64,000 bases of DNA from Pedobacter kyungheensis. Lineage in GTDB: Bacteria; Bacteroidota; Bacteroidia; Sphingobacteriales; Sphingobacteriaceae. Position 1 is the first letter of the stretch. Every line of letters begins with the position of its first letter. The stretch is taken from contig NZ_JSYN01000001.1 of the NCBI RefSeq assembly GCF_000812965.1, forward strand, positions 124,001 through 188,000, read 5' to 3'. The notes under the pieces were generated by a model. It did no database searches. It had not been told where the DNA came from and saw only the letters and a list, made by a program, of their open reading frames with translations. Position numbers and translations under genes: made by a program. This document shows positions 56,067 to 64,000 of the stretch, piece after piece.

Positions 56067-56651
56067 TTAATGATAAGTTTTAAGCATAAAAATAAGGTAG
56101 GTAACCAAACCTAAACGAGAACGTAAGATCTTTAATGCTCTTTTCACCTGCGTTTTTACCGTCAATTCAGAAAGTCCGAGTAATTCTGCAATTTCTTTAT
56201 GGGTTTTGTTCTCCATACGGCTCATTAGGAAAATTTCGCGCATTTTTGGCGGCAAGGCATCAATTTCTCGTTCAATTAAAGCGGCCATATCTTTCTCGCG
56301 TACCAGGTAATCGGTTAGTACATGTTCCTGATCAAGATAGCCTTGCAAAGAGCCTATGTATTTATCTTCAACTTTCTGGTGTGCAAAAACGTCAATCACC
56401 CTGTTTCTGGTAGCGGCGTACAAATAACCCGATAAATTACCATCAGGTGCAACCTGAGTCCTTTTTATCCATAAAGTTTCGAATAACTGCTGTACCAGAT
56501 CTTTGGCTTCTTCCTCGCTGTTGAGGCGTTTACTGGCATGGATAAACAATAAGCCGTAAAAACGGTTGTAAATTTCGGTAAAAGCCAGCTCATCATTCTT
56601 AGTCAGTAAGAAAGCTAGTTCATTATCTGAAAATGAGCTGTAAGTGTTCAT
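56067..56651 (-). CDS. FecI-like ECF sigma factor
   Basis: A 194-residue sigma-70 family factor. Sigma-2 spans about 15-85 (AFTEIYNRFYGLLFIHASKRLNSEEEAKDLVQQLFETLW) and sigma-4 about 120-175 (LPPKMREIFLMSRMENKTHKEIAELLGLSELTVKTQVKRAL). The ORF can begin at a TTG (56666), but that codon overlaps a TATCTTTG promoter box, so ATG 56651 (MNTYSSF) is the start. The short hydrophobic tail LVTYLIFMLKTYH is common in this group. It should direct transcription of the downstream SusCD operon when released by FecR. Confidence 0.92.
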   Translation of the reverse strand: MNTYSSFSDNELAFLLTKNDELAFTEIYNRFYGLLFIHASKRLNSEEEAKDLVQQLFETLWIKRTQVAPDGNLSGYLYAATRNRVIDVFAHQKVEDKYIGSLQGYLDQEHVLTDYLVREKDMAALIEREIDALPPKMREIFLMSRMENKTHKEIAELLGLSELTVKTQVKRALKILRSRLGLVTYLIFMLKTYH

Positions 56652-56663
56652 CGCAATCGGTTG

Positions 56664-56671
56664 CAAAGATA
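56664..56671 (-). promoter_or_regulatory. Promoter -7 box for the sigma factor gene
   Basis: TATCTTTG on the minus strand matches TAnnTTTG and lies 12 bp before ATG 56651. A good TTG box is not visible upstream. Its position shows that the TTG at 56666 cannot be the start. Confidence 0.5.
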
Positions 56672-56917
56672 ATATTATTCGATCAGTTTATATCGAAATT
56701 TAGCGCAAAACAGGTATAGTTTTATATTGATGGCAAGTAATTAAAACAAAAACAGCTAAAAAACCTCTTTAAAGTAAAAACATATCCAATTAACTCAAAA
56801 TATCAAGCATTTTTACACCAGCTTTTAACGGTTAGCAACAATAAAAACCCAATTAAAAGGAGAAAAGCATAAATATCCTCCCGATTATTTAAATCTCAAA
56901 CCATATACACTAAAATT

Positions 56918-57790
56918 TTACCTTTTTTCTGCATCAACAGCAGCCAGTTGTGTAGCAAGATATTTATATGCGCCGGGTATTTCTACTGCTGCATTACCGA
57001 TGCTTCCTTCAATAAAAATGAGGCCTTTGTAATTAATATCACGCAGGGCGCGGAAATAAGGTTTAAAATCATCGCCCATTACCCCGGGTAATGTACGTTT
57101 TTCTTTTTCGGCCACTTCGCAATAGCCTACCAGCCCTTTTGCGGCCCGTATTTCATCAGGCGATTCACCTTCGCGCATCATGTGAAAAATATCTACATTC
57201 AGCCTGAAATTAGGATGATTTACCCTTCTCACGATATCAGCCGCCGATTTAAGCGAAGTAATAAAAGTGGTTTCGGTGGTTTCGAGGTTTTCGAGTGCAA
57301 TAATCACTTTGTGTTTTGCTCCAAGTTGTCCTATTTTTTTACAAAGCGCTATAAAGTCAGTCTGTGCTTTGGCCAAATCGTAACCTGCAGGAATATTACG
57401 CGAACCTCCGCTACCCAAAACAATCAGTTTTACCCCCGCCTGTCCGGCCCTCGAAAGTACTGAATCGGCATACGATAAAACCCTGGCCTCTACCACGTCA
57501 GGACCTGCAATTTTAATATTGCCCGGAAAAAACAGGTTACATACAGTTACTTTACACCGGGCAGCTTTCATCTGTTTCAGATTGGCATTAAATGCCTCAT
57601 CGGTTAGACTGGGAGCAAGCATTTTCCTTACCGATTCGCCAATCATGGTAAAACCACCTGCATGGGCAATGCTATCCTGCCCCAGGCCCGACATGATCCC
57701 CAGGCGCTGGGCATACTGTTTATCGGGTGCAAAACTGGAAACGGTGAGCAGGGTTAAAAAAGCAAGAAAAGTTAAATGGCTAAGTCTCAT
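56918..57790 (-). CDS. Exported sugar phosphate isomerase/epimerase-like TIM-barrel protein
   Basis: A 290-residue xylose-isomerase-like TIM barrel with a signal peptide (MRLSHLTFLAFLTLLTVSSFA). Probable metal-site residues are Glu in IIALENLETTET, Asp and His in LNVDIFHMMREGESP and Glu in LIFIEGSIGN. Exported members of this family are frequent in Pedobacter and are thought to act on sugars or keto-sugars, but the substrate is unknown. It lies about 270 bp from the sigma gene on the same strand, transcribed toward it, and is probably a separate unit. Confidence 0.8.
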   Translation of the reverse strand: MRLSHLTFLAFLTLLTVSSFAPDKQYAQRLGIMSGLGQDSIAHAGGFTMIGESVRKMLAPSLTDEAFNANLKQMKAARCKVTVCNLFFPGNIKIAGPDVVEARVLSYADSVLSRAGQAGVKLIVLGSGGSRNIPAGYDLAKAQTDFIALCKKIGQLGAKHKVIIALENLETTETTFITSLKSAADIVRRVNHPNFRLNVDIFHMMREGESPDEIRAAKGLVGYCEVAEKEKRTLPGVMGDDFKPYFRALRDINYKGLIFIEGSIGNAAVEIPGAYKYLATQLAAVDAEKR

Positions 57791-57909
57791 ATCAATTTGG
57801 TTAGGGATGCTTAAACCTAAAATTAAAAATTAAATTATTTAGTTTCATCCTGTATTGTCCTGCTTCCAAAAAAAATCTTTTTAAAACTTCTTTGATCCGT
57901 TTGCAAACC

Positions 57910-57917
57910 TATCTTTG
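57910..57917 (+). promoter_or_regulatory. Promoter -7 box TATCTTTG for the gene at 57935
   Basis: A perfect TAnnTTTG match 17 bp before the ATG. The nearest upstream TTG gives a 15-bp spacer, slightly short of the usual 17-19. Confidence 0.5.
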
Positions 57918-57934
57918 CAAAAAAAATTAAATAC

Positions 57935-58525
57935 ATGTCTGAAATTAATCAATATCCGGTTCTCGATTATCTGGTAAACGTACTAAAGAATGCCATTGCC
58001 GATTCGAAAGTTGAAAAGCAATCGCAAAGTGTATCTGTTGTTAAAGATGGTAACGATATCATCCACGTAGAGCAGTTATTTGATGAAAGCGGCAACAAAG
58101 CAAAAATTGTAATCACCGATAAAAAGTTAATCGTGATTAGCGAAGATTTACTGGAACCGCTGCAAACCATCCATACTACTGTTAAAGGAAATGAAGGTTT
58201 GAAAAAAGAGCTTGAAGCTACCACCATCATTATAAATGGCCTGGATATCGAAACCGAACTGGTATTTCAGGCTGCACGCGACTGTTTTGATGAATTGAGC
58301 GATAGCTATGAGTTTAGCAAAAACGTTGAAAAAGAGGTTTCTAAATTAAAAGCGCCGCTAAAATTTGGTGCTAATCCACTTGAACTGATTATTGTAAACG
58401 ATGCAGCTTCTATTCAGGTTACACCTAATTTTATCAAAGCATTAGATGCAGGCGTAACCAAAGCCATCGAAGCAGATGTGGCTAAAGTGCAAAATGCGTT
58501 GAACAAACACTTTAAAAAAGGATAA
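57935..58525 (+). CDS. Uncharacterised cytosolic protein
   Basis: I do not recognise this 196-residue protein. It has no signal peptide or membrane segment and is acidic, with Val- and Ile-rich strands (SVSVVKDGNDIIHVEQLF, AKIVITDKKLIVISEDLL). Helices and a C-terminal Lys-rich tail (NKHFKKG) follow. It is a single-gene unit with a TATCTTTG promoter box before it and a strong terminator after it, which supports it being a real, well-expressed gene. Confidence 0.78.
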   Translation: MSEINQYPVLDYLVNVLKNAIADSKVEKQSQSVSVVKDGNDIIHVEQLFDESGNKAKIVITDKKLIVISEDLLEPLQTIHTTVKGNEGLKKELEATTIIINGLDIETELVFQAARDCFDELSDSYEFSKNVEKEVSKLKAPLKFGANPLELIIVNDAASIQVTPNFIKALDAGVTKAIEADVAKVQNALNKHFKKG

Positions 58526-58540
58526 AATCCTTATAAATTA

Positions 58541-58577
58541 GCGGAACTCCTTATCCGGGTGAGTTCCGCTTTTTTTT
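58541..58577 (+). terminator. Rho-independent terminator of the gene at 57935
   Basis: GCGGAACTC and GAGTTCCGC form a perfect 9-bp stem followed by eight T residues. Confidence 0.92.
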
Positions 58578-58786
58578 GCATTACAGGCTTTAAACAGCCT
58601 TCAATTACCTAAGTGCAGTAAGCATCTGCAAACGGTCCTCGACTTCTCCCACCTGCCACTTTCCGGCTAAGAGACAATACATTTCCTTGCCTTTTTTCGA
58701 TACCACAGTAAAAAATATTTTGGCTGTGATCAATTCCTTGTGTTGACAATTTCAAGATTTTATTCTGTTTTTTTATTTTAACATTT

Positions 58787-58815
58787 TTGTTAAACAAAAA
58801 AGAATAATACCTTTG
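58787..58815 (+). promoter_or_regulatory. Bacteroidota-type promoter for the ABC-F/TetR operon
   Basis: TTG (58787-58789) and TACCTTTG (58808-58815) are 18 bp apart, and the ABC-F ATG lies 22 bp downstream. The TAACATTTTTGTTA palindrome (58779-58792) overlaps the TTG box and could be the TetR operator. Confidence 0.65.
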
Positions 58816-58837
58816 TAGCCATAAATATTCAGCTGCT

Positions 58838-60427
58838 ATGAGTTTAATTATCCGATCCCTTTCTTATACGCATCCCGATAACGAACAGCTTTTCAATAAC
58901 CTTTCGTTGAACATTGCTAGTGGCGATAAAGCAGCATTGGTTGGTATTAATGGTGTAGGCAAATCAACCCTGCTTAAAATGCTCGCTGGTGCTATGCAAC
59001 CTGGTTCGGGCGAAATTATTACTCCGGAAAAACCCTGGTACATTCCACAGCATTTAGGCGAATACGATCAGTATACTATTGGCCGTGCGTTGGGCATTGA
59101 TCAAAAACTTAAAGCTTTACAAGCGATATTGGGTGGCGATGCCGATTCGCAACATTTTACTAATCTGGACGATGATTGGGAAATTGAACAGAAAGTAAGT
59201 CAGGCGCTCAAAAAATGGGGACTGGAACATTTGTCAACCGATCAGTTACTTGGTGGCTTAAGTGGCGGGCAGAAAACAAAGATTTTCCTGGCCAGTATTG
59301 ACCTGCACCAGCCCGAACTGATTTTACTGGATGAACCTTCTAACCACCTGGATACGCAAACCCGCAGCAAACTGTACCAGCTTATTGAGCAGAGCAAGGC
59401 AACCATTCTGGTAGTTAGTCACGATAGAAGCCTGCTTAACCTGATGAACAAAACGCTCGAACTGAGCAAAAAGGGTATTGAAGTTTATGGTGGCAATTTT
59501 GAGTTCTATCAGCAACAAAAACTGGAAAAAGTTAATGCTTTGCATGCACAGCTTAACGAACAGGCCAAAACACTTAAACAAACAGAAAAGAAAGCCCGCG
59601 ATGTAGCTTATCAGCGCCAAAAACAAGAGCAGCGTGGCAAAAGTGCCGGACAAAGTAATTCGCTTCCTCGTATTATTGCAGGTGGATTAAAGAGCAAATC
59701 AGAACGTAGTACGGCTAAAGTGCTTGATGCACAAAACGAAAAGATAACAGGCTTGCAAGAACACATGCAGGAAACACGATCGCAAATTCAGCAGTATCAG
59801 GTATTAAAAATCAATATCACAGCTTCCGAAATGCATCATGGCAAGTTGCTGATTGATGCGCAGGCGATCAACTTTGGATATACCCTGCCTTTGCTGCAAC
59901 AAACGATCAGTTTTCAGCTACGATCAGGAGAACGGATGCAGATTGAAGGTGCAAACGGTTCGGGCAAAAGCACTTTACTCAAAGTAGTAACAGGTGAGCT
60001 TCAGCCCATGCAGGGAAACTACAGCCCCAGCGATTTTTCCTATCTTTACCTCGATCAGGATTATGCCATGATTAAAGCTGATTTAAGCATTTATGAGCAG
60101 ATGCAGGAATACAATTCGATAGGCTTGCAGGAACATGAAATCAGGGCAATGTTGGTATATTCGCAATTTGATGCGACGGCTTTCGACCGGAAATGTGGAG
60201 GATTGAGTGGAGGTGAAAAAATGAAACTTGCACTCTGTTGTCTCTCGGTAAGTAACCTGAAACCTGATTTGCTTATTTTAGATGAGCCGACCAACAATCT
60301 TGATTTGAAGAGCCTGGAGGTACTTACTGCAGCTGTTAAAAACTATGAAGGAACGCTGCTGGTGATCTCGCATGATGCCTATTTTATCAGCGAAATTGGT
60401 ATAAACAGCCAACTAAATTTAAGTTAG
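58838..60427 (+). CDS. ABC-F family ATPase
   Basis: A 529-residue soluble protein with two ABC ATPase domains and no membrane segment. NBD1 has Walker A GINGVGKST (36-44), signature LSGGQ (141-145) and Walker B LILLDEPSNHLD. NBD2 has GANGSGKST (371-379), LSGGE (456-460) and LILDEPTNNLD. A charged coiled-coil linker (about 225-335) lies between them. ABC-F proteins act on ribosomes: some relieve stalling, others protect against ribosome-targeting antibiotics. Coupling to a TetR gene 16 bp downstream suggests inducible use, possibly antibiotic protection, but the linker does not identify a resistance subfamily by eye. Confidence 0.9.
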   Translation: MSLIIRSLSYTHPDNEQLFNNLSLNIASGDKAALVGINGVGKSTLLKMLAGAMQPGSGEIITPEKPWYIPQHLGEYDQYTIGRALGIDQKLKALQAILGGDADSQHFTNLDDDWEIEQKVSQALKKWGLEHLSTDQLLGGLSGGQKTKIFLASIDLHQPELILLDEPSNHLDTQTRSKLYQLIEQSKATILVVSHDRSLLNLMNKTLELSKKGIEVYGGNFEFYQQQKLEKVNALHAQLNEQAKTLKQTEKKARDVAYQRQKQEQRGKSAGQSNSLPRIIAGGLKSKSERSTAKVLDAQNEKITGLQEHMQETRSQIQQYQVLKINITASEMHHGKLLIDAQAINFGYTLPLLQQTISFQLRSGERMQIEGANGSGKSTLLKVVTGELQPMQGNYSPSDFSYLYLDQDYAMIKADLSIYEQMQEYNSIGLQEHEIRAMLVYSQFDATAFDRKCGGLSGGEKMKLALCCLSVSNLKPDLLILDEPTNNLDLKSLEVLTAAVKNYEGTLLVISHDAYFISEIGINSQLNLS

Positions 60428-60443
60428 AAGAATAAACAATAAC

Positions 60444-61040
60444 ATGCCACTTAAAAATACCGGAACGGAACAACTGATTAAGGATACTACCAAAAGGCTT
60501 ATTTTTGCCGAGGGTAAACTGCATGCCACAACGCAGGAAATTGCCGATGCTGCAGGTGTAAACCGTACATCGCTACATTATTATTTCCGTTCGAGGGATT
60601 TACTGATTGCGGCTGTTTTTCAGGAAGCCATGCACGGTTTGAGCGAACGCCTCAACCAATGTATGGTATCGGCTAAACCTTTCAAACAAAAGGTAGAATT
60701 TCTGATCGAAGTATTTTTAAAGGATATGATGGCTTTCCCCTACCAGGAAACTTTTATGGTTACCGAAATCAACACATTGGGGAAACAGCTGGTAGGAAAT
60801 ATAGATTCAGTACCTGTTAAAAGCTTTTTAAGCGAAGTACAACAGGAAATGGATTCGGGCAATCTTAAAGCAATGCCTCCCTCTCAATTCCTGATGAACC
60901 TCTTTTCGTTATTATCTTATCCGCTGATTATGGCTCCGTTATACAAACAGTTATTTCAACTTTCAGACGGAGCTTTTGATGAACTGATTACTGCCAGAAA
61001 AACGATGATTATGGATCTGATTTTTAACAGCAAATCATAA
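60444..61040 (+). CDS. TetR-family transcriptional regulator
   Basis: A 198-residue regulator. The N-terminal helix-turn-helix (about 8-55; ATTQEIADAAGVNRTSLHYYFRSRDLLIAAVF) is typical. The C-terminal ligand-binding domain is less conserved. It follows the ABC-F gene in the same operon and probably represses that operon, with a palindrome at the promoter (TAACATTTTTGTTA) as a possible operator. It ends directly against the convergent hydrolase gene with no gap. Confidence 0.9.
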   Translation: MPLKNTGTEQLIKDTTKRLIFAEGKLHATTQEIADAAGVNRTSLHYYFRSRDLLIAAVFQEAMHGLSERLNQCMVSAKPFKQKVEFLIEVFLKDMMAFPYQETFMVTEINTLGKQLVGNIDSVPVKSFLSEVQQEMDSGNLKAMPPSQFLMNLFSLLSYPLIMAPLYKQLFQLSDGAFDELITARKTMIMDLIFNSKS

Positions 61041-62084
61041 CTATCGCGCCATATTTGCAACCTCAATGATGGCATCTGCAAAAGCCTGTGGTGCTTCCTG
61101 AGGTAAAACATGACCAATGCCTCCTGTAATGGTATGGTGCACATATTTACCGGTAAATTTATTGGCATATTGTGCAGGCTCAGGGTGTGGAGCACCATTA
61201 GCATCGCCCTCTAAGGTTACTGTAGGTACCGATATGGCTGGTGCAGTAGCCAGCTTTGCTTCAAGTGCATCGTATTTGGTTTCTCCTTTGCTTAAGCCTA
61301 ATCTCCAGCGGTAATTGTCAATCACTACCTGTACATGGTCAGGGTTATCAAAACCTTTTGCTGATTGTTCGTAAGTGGCATCGCTAAAATTCCATTTTGG
61401 GGAGGCCAGCTGCCAGATTTGTTTATTAAAAGCTTTGGTATTGGCGGCATAACCTGCTGCACCACGGTCTGTTGCAAAATAGAACTGATACCACCAGGCC
61501 AACTCTGCTTTTGGTGCTAGCGGAGCCACATTTCCTGCCTGACTACCAATTAAATAGCCACTCACTGATACCAATCCTTTAACGCGTTCAGGCCATAGCG
61601 CTGCCACGATATCTGCTGTTCGCGCACCCCAGTCATAGCCACCCAAAATGGCTTTTTTAATTTTCAGGGCATCCATAAAGGCTACAATATCAACGGCAAC
61701 TGCCGATTGCTGTCCGTTGCGGGGCGTAGCAGCAGAAAGAAAGCGGGTGGTACCGTAGCCCCTTAAGTAGGGAACGAATACATGATAGCCTTTTGCAGCA
61801 AGAATATGCGTTACTTCGGTATAACTATCGATATCGTATGGCCAGCCATGAAGAAGGATCACAGCTTCTCCGTTAACCGGACCAGCTTCGGCATAACCTA
61901 CATCCAGTACGCCTGCATTAATGTGTTTTGTTGCTGCCAATGGTTTTTCGGCCAGCGTGTTGCTGTCGGTTAAATTGTTTTGTGCAGCATGTGCCGAGCC
62001 AAAACCAATTAACTGAAGTCCTAAAATATACATGGCTGTTCTGGCCAATTTACCTGCACGTTGTTGGATTGATAATTTTTTCAT
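61041..62084 (-). CDS. Epoxide-hydrolase-like alpha/beta hydrolase, exported
   Basis: A 347-residue alpha/beta hydrolase from Met 62084 (MKKLSIQQRAGKL). The ORF limit at 62177 adds 31 unlikely residues. A signal sequence (to about residue 34, GSAHA) is followed by HGWP (H79), the nucleophile elbow GGYDWGAR (D151), an acid residue D294 in LEGDANG and H325 in GIGHVLPQE. An Asp nucleophile with DWGA points to the epoxide hydrolase/haloalkane dehalogenase group rather than a serine esterase. Substrate unknown. It converges with the TetR gene. Confidence 0.85.
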   Translation of the reverse strand: MKKLSIQQRAGKLARTAMYILGLQLIGFGSAHAAQNNLTDSNTLAEKPLAATKHINAGVLDVGYAEAGPVNGEAVILLHGWPYDIDSYTEVTHILAAKGYHVFVPYLRGYGTTRFLSAATPRNGQQSAVAVDIVAFMDALKIKKAILGGYDWGARTADIVAALWPERVKGLVSVSGYLIGSQAGNVAPLAPKAELAWWYQFYFATDRGAAGYAANTKAFNKQIWQLASPKWNFSDATYEQSAKGFDNPDHVQVVIDNYRWRLGLSKGETKYDALEAKLATAPAISVPTVTLEGDANGAPHPEPAQYANKFTGKYVHHTITGGIGHVLPQEAPQAFADAIIEVANMAR

Positions 62085-62323
62085 GTTTATTGTTTTTAAG
62101 GATTGATTTATTGATTGTATACCCAAAACTAGTGGCATAGCAGGTAAAAAACAGCCATAAAACAGTGAAACAGGCATATTGCCAGCTGACTTAGACAGTT
62201 AGCGGGATGAAGCGGTAGTGAAGTTTGGGGAGGAAGGTTTTCCAGGTAAGTTAGTTTGTTGATGTCTGGTGGTCTGTCCATGCACATATTACCAGAACAA
62301 AAGCAACAAGAGACGGTTATTAA

Positions 62324-62351
62324 TAGTGGTCTGTGCGGACACAGACCACTA
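62324..62351. repeat. REP-like perfect hairpin with CGGA loop
   Basis: TAGTGGTCTGTG and CACAGACCACTA form a perfect 12-bp stem around CGGA, 8 bp past the stop of the minus-strand gene at 62360. There is no T-run, so it looks like a REP-type palindrome rather than a terminator. A decayed relative (GGTGGTCTGTCCATGCACA) lies about 60 bp to the left. Confidence 0.6.
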
Positions 62352-62359
62352 CGATAAAA

Positions 62360-64000
62360 TTATTTATTCGCAATCACCTCTGCATTGCTGATTGTTTTAA
62401 TGATAAACCTATTGGTGAGCTCACTATCTTCGGCAAATTCGCAATCAAATTTGATGGTATGTTTACCATTTTTTAAGCTTGGAATCGCCTGTTTCAAAGT
62501 TATTTCTTTTTTAAAGCCACCTTTACTGTTATACACTTTCACCGTGGTGCCATTGCATACAATGGAGTTTCCGGCTTCAAATTCGCCGGGTAGTTCGAGC
62601 TTAAAATAACCATCCAGTTCGAGCCATGGATTGCGGATTACCCCTTCTTTACCCGTAAATGTAAGTGTAAAATTTAAAGGCTGCTCGGCATTGCTGTTGG
62701 TAAATTGCCACTCAGAAAAAGTTGGTTGTCCGGGCTGAAGCAGTTGTTTGGCATGTTCAAATTTGATTTTTTTAAAGGGATACAATTTCCATCCCTGACT
62801 ATTTTGCTCGAGGTGAAAATCGTTTTCAGGATTTTTTAATCTGGTAAGCTGATCGGCATTGAAAATATTCTTTCTGTAAGCCTCCTGCCAAAGTTTAATG
62901 AGTGCCAGTAGCTGGCTGGTATTCGGATTTTTTTGCAGGTTTTTATAGCGGGCAACCAAAGCAAAACCTGCATGGTAACCTGCAGCACGGGCCATCATCC
63001 ATTCAATATCTTCTGCCGTGGTTGTTGAGGAAAGTAAAAACCAACCCAGCATATTAGGCATGTAATTTCTCTCGAGAAAAGGCTGATTTTCTAACCGGTA
63101 ATCGCCCTGCGATTCGCGAAAGCCACCATACCAGGGCTCTCCCCAATTCCAGTAATGACAAATGTGCCAGTAATAATGGCTCGAGCGGCTGGTGCCGTTT
63201 ACCAATGTGTGTTTGGTATCTTTAAAAACTTTTTCAGCAAAAGCCTGCATACCATAATCGCCTTCACCAGCCGATAAACAGCCTTCATGTCCGTCGAAAT
63301 CCATTTGCGAAATCCCTGTTTCGTTAAAAAAACGACCTAAGTTACCGGCTATTTCCTGCTGAAGGTTAAAATTGGTAAAAAGCGTGTTGTAAGGATAATC
63401 CATCATCATCCCAATTGTTGTGCCTTTGGTATGTGCAACTGCCTTTGTACCATAAGCCCCGCGCTGGCAATCAAGTAATTTGTAAGGGGCTGTTGCGGTT
63501 ACCTCACGGAAACGGATAATTTCATCGCCAATAACTACTGCATGTAAAGTACTTGGCTTTATATTTTTAAAATATTCGGCAGATTCAACCGCAATTTCAG
63601 TAGCTGTTGGAGCTATATTTTCGGTTGCTACAGAAGTGCCGGTTAAAGCAAGTCGTTTGTCGGGTGCCGGTGTAACGTAAGGATCGTTGGTATTTACGAA
63701 ATTACTAAGGGTATGCACCCCAATGCGGATACCTTTTTTGGAAGCTTTACCCACACAGGCTTTCATACCGGCGTTACCATGCGGAAAGGCAACAGGATTT
63801 AAAACAAAATGCCCCCAGGATTGAAAAGGACCTTCCTGGTAAAGCGACATTAAGCCTGCCTGCTGGGTATAATTCAACATGGAATCGATATTGCTTTCAT
63901 CAAAATCGGAAATCAGGTAGGCTCGTCCTGTTTCTGGCGATTGTTTGTGCCACACACCGCTAATTAAAGGGTGCGGAAGACCTTCGGCAAGCTCAATCGC
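62360..64000 (-). CDS. Uncharacterised TIM-barrel glycosidase-like protein, 5' end beyond the window
   Basis: The frame stays open to the right edge, giving 546 visible residues of a longer protein. The GTG at 63955 is therefore internal. Barrel-like features are a GIRIGVHTLSNF strand, QMDFDGHEGCLSAGEGDYG (an Asp-rich strand end that could be catalytic), and WHICHYWNWGEPWYGGFRES. The last 150 residues are a beta sandwich (KHTIKFDCEFAEDSELTNRF). It resembles unassigned glycoside-hydrolase-like proteins of Bacteroidota. I cannot place it in a family. Confidence 0.7.
   Translation of the reverse strand, partial: AIELAEGLPHPLISGVWHKQSPETGRAYLISDFDESNIDSMLNYTQQAGLMSLYQEGPFQSWGHFVLNPVAFPHGNAGMKACVGKASKKGIRIGVHTLSNFVNTNDPYVTPAPDKRLALTGTSVATENIAPTATEIAVESAEYFKNIKPSTLHAVVIGDEIIRFREVTATAPYKLLDCQRGAYGTKAVAHTKGTTIGMMMDYPYNTLFTNFNLQQEIAGNLGRFFNETGISQMDFDGHEGCLSAGEGDYGMQAFAEKVFKDTKHTLVNGTSRSSHYYWHICHYWNWGEPWYGGFRESQGDYRLENQPFLERNYMPNMLGWFLLSSTTTAEDIEWMMARAAGYHAGFALVARYKNLQKNPNTSQLLALIKLWQEAYRKNIFNADQLTRLKNPENDFHLEQNSQGWKLYPFKKIKFEHAKQLLQPGQPTFSEWQFTNSNAEQPLNFTLTFTGKEGVIRNPWLELDGYFKLELPGEFEAGNSIVCNGTTVKVYNSKGGFKKEITLKQAIPSLKNGKHTIKFDCEFAEDSELTNRFIIKTISNAEVIANK

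Noticed and set aside
58609..58797. A 62-residue minus-strand open frame upstream of the ABC-F gene
   Set aside because: It overlaps the ABC-F promoter region and has Lys/Asn-rich, domain-free content. It is not convincing as a gene.

Overview
The window looks like chromosome of a Bacteroidota bacterium of the Sphingobacteriaceae, most likely Pedobacter or a close relative. The signs are two SusC/SusD outer-membrane uptake systems, many lipoproteins with the SCKK/ACKK type lipobox, a FecI/FecR regulatory pair, promoters of the Bacteroidota TTG-N18-TAnnTTTG type, low-to-moderate GC, and almost no Shine-Dalgarno sites. The genus is an inference. I see no rRNA, tRNA, CRISPR array, transposase or phage gene.

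Region 1 (1-4.8 kb): a large secreted GH31 glucosidase carrying dockerin-like repeats and a C-terminal cohesin-like domain, then a receiver-domain response regulator broken by an in-frame stop. Region 2 (4.8-26.6 kb), all on the minus strand: a peptide and imino-acid utilisation island. Its core is a four-gene trans-4-hydroxy-L-proline catabolic operon (deaminase, semialdehyde dehydrogenase, epimerase, FAD oxidase). Around it lie an AraC regulator, an APC permease, a DPP-IV-like S9 peptidase, a DUF885 peptidase, an M1 metallopeptidase and two Xaa-Pro aminopeptidases. Together these could take imported proline- or hydroxyproline-rich peptides down to 2-oxoglutarate. A DUF5695 protein sits among them.

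Region 3 (26.6-27.5 kb) is intergenic. It holds fifteen copies of an AT-rich core spaced at exactly 21 bp, with a 63-bp higher-order period, followed by a direct-repeat/palindrome module. Region 4 (27.5-36.4 kb, plus strand): SusC, SusD, a fasciclin lipoprotein, a DUF5007-like lipoprotein, a terminator, and a GH36 alpha-galactosidase. Region 5 (36.4-41.8 kb): ApbE facing an operon of ankyrin protein, DUF2271 protein and PepSY/flavodoxin/FNR membrane reductase. The DUF2271 protein carries a TGAS motif, so this looks like an extracytoplasmic flavinylation-linked redox system.

Region 6 (42-57.8 kb, minus strand): an unknown gene with a receiver-only regulator, a phytase-like lipoprotein, a double protease-fold/PDZ protein, and a FecI-FecR-SusC(STN)-SusD-DUF4843-PKD-TlpA system ending in a terminator, with a secreted TIM-barrel protein on the far side of the sigma gene. 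Region 7 (57.9-64 kb): an unknown cytosolic gene, an ABC-F/TetR pair, an epoxide-hydrolase-like enzyme and an uncharacterised gene that runs off the right edge. Several families of small interspersed palindromic repeats occupy the intergenic gaps.
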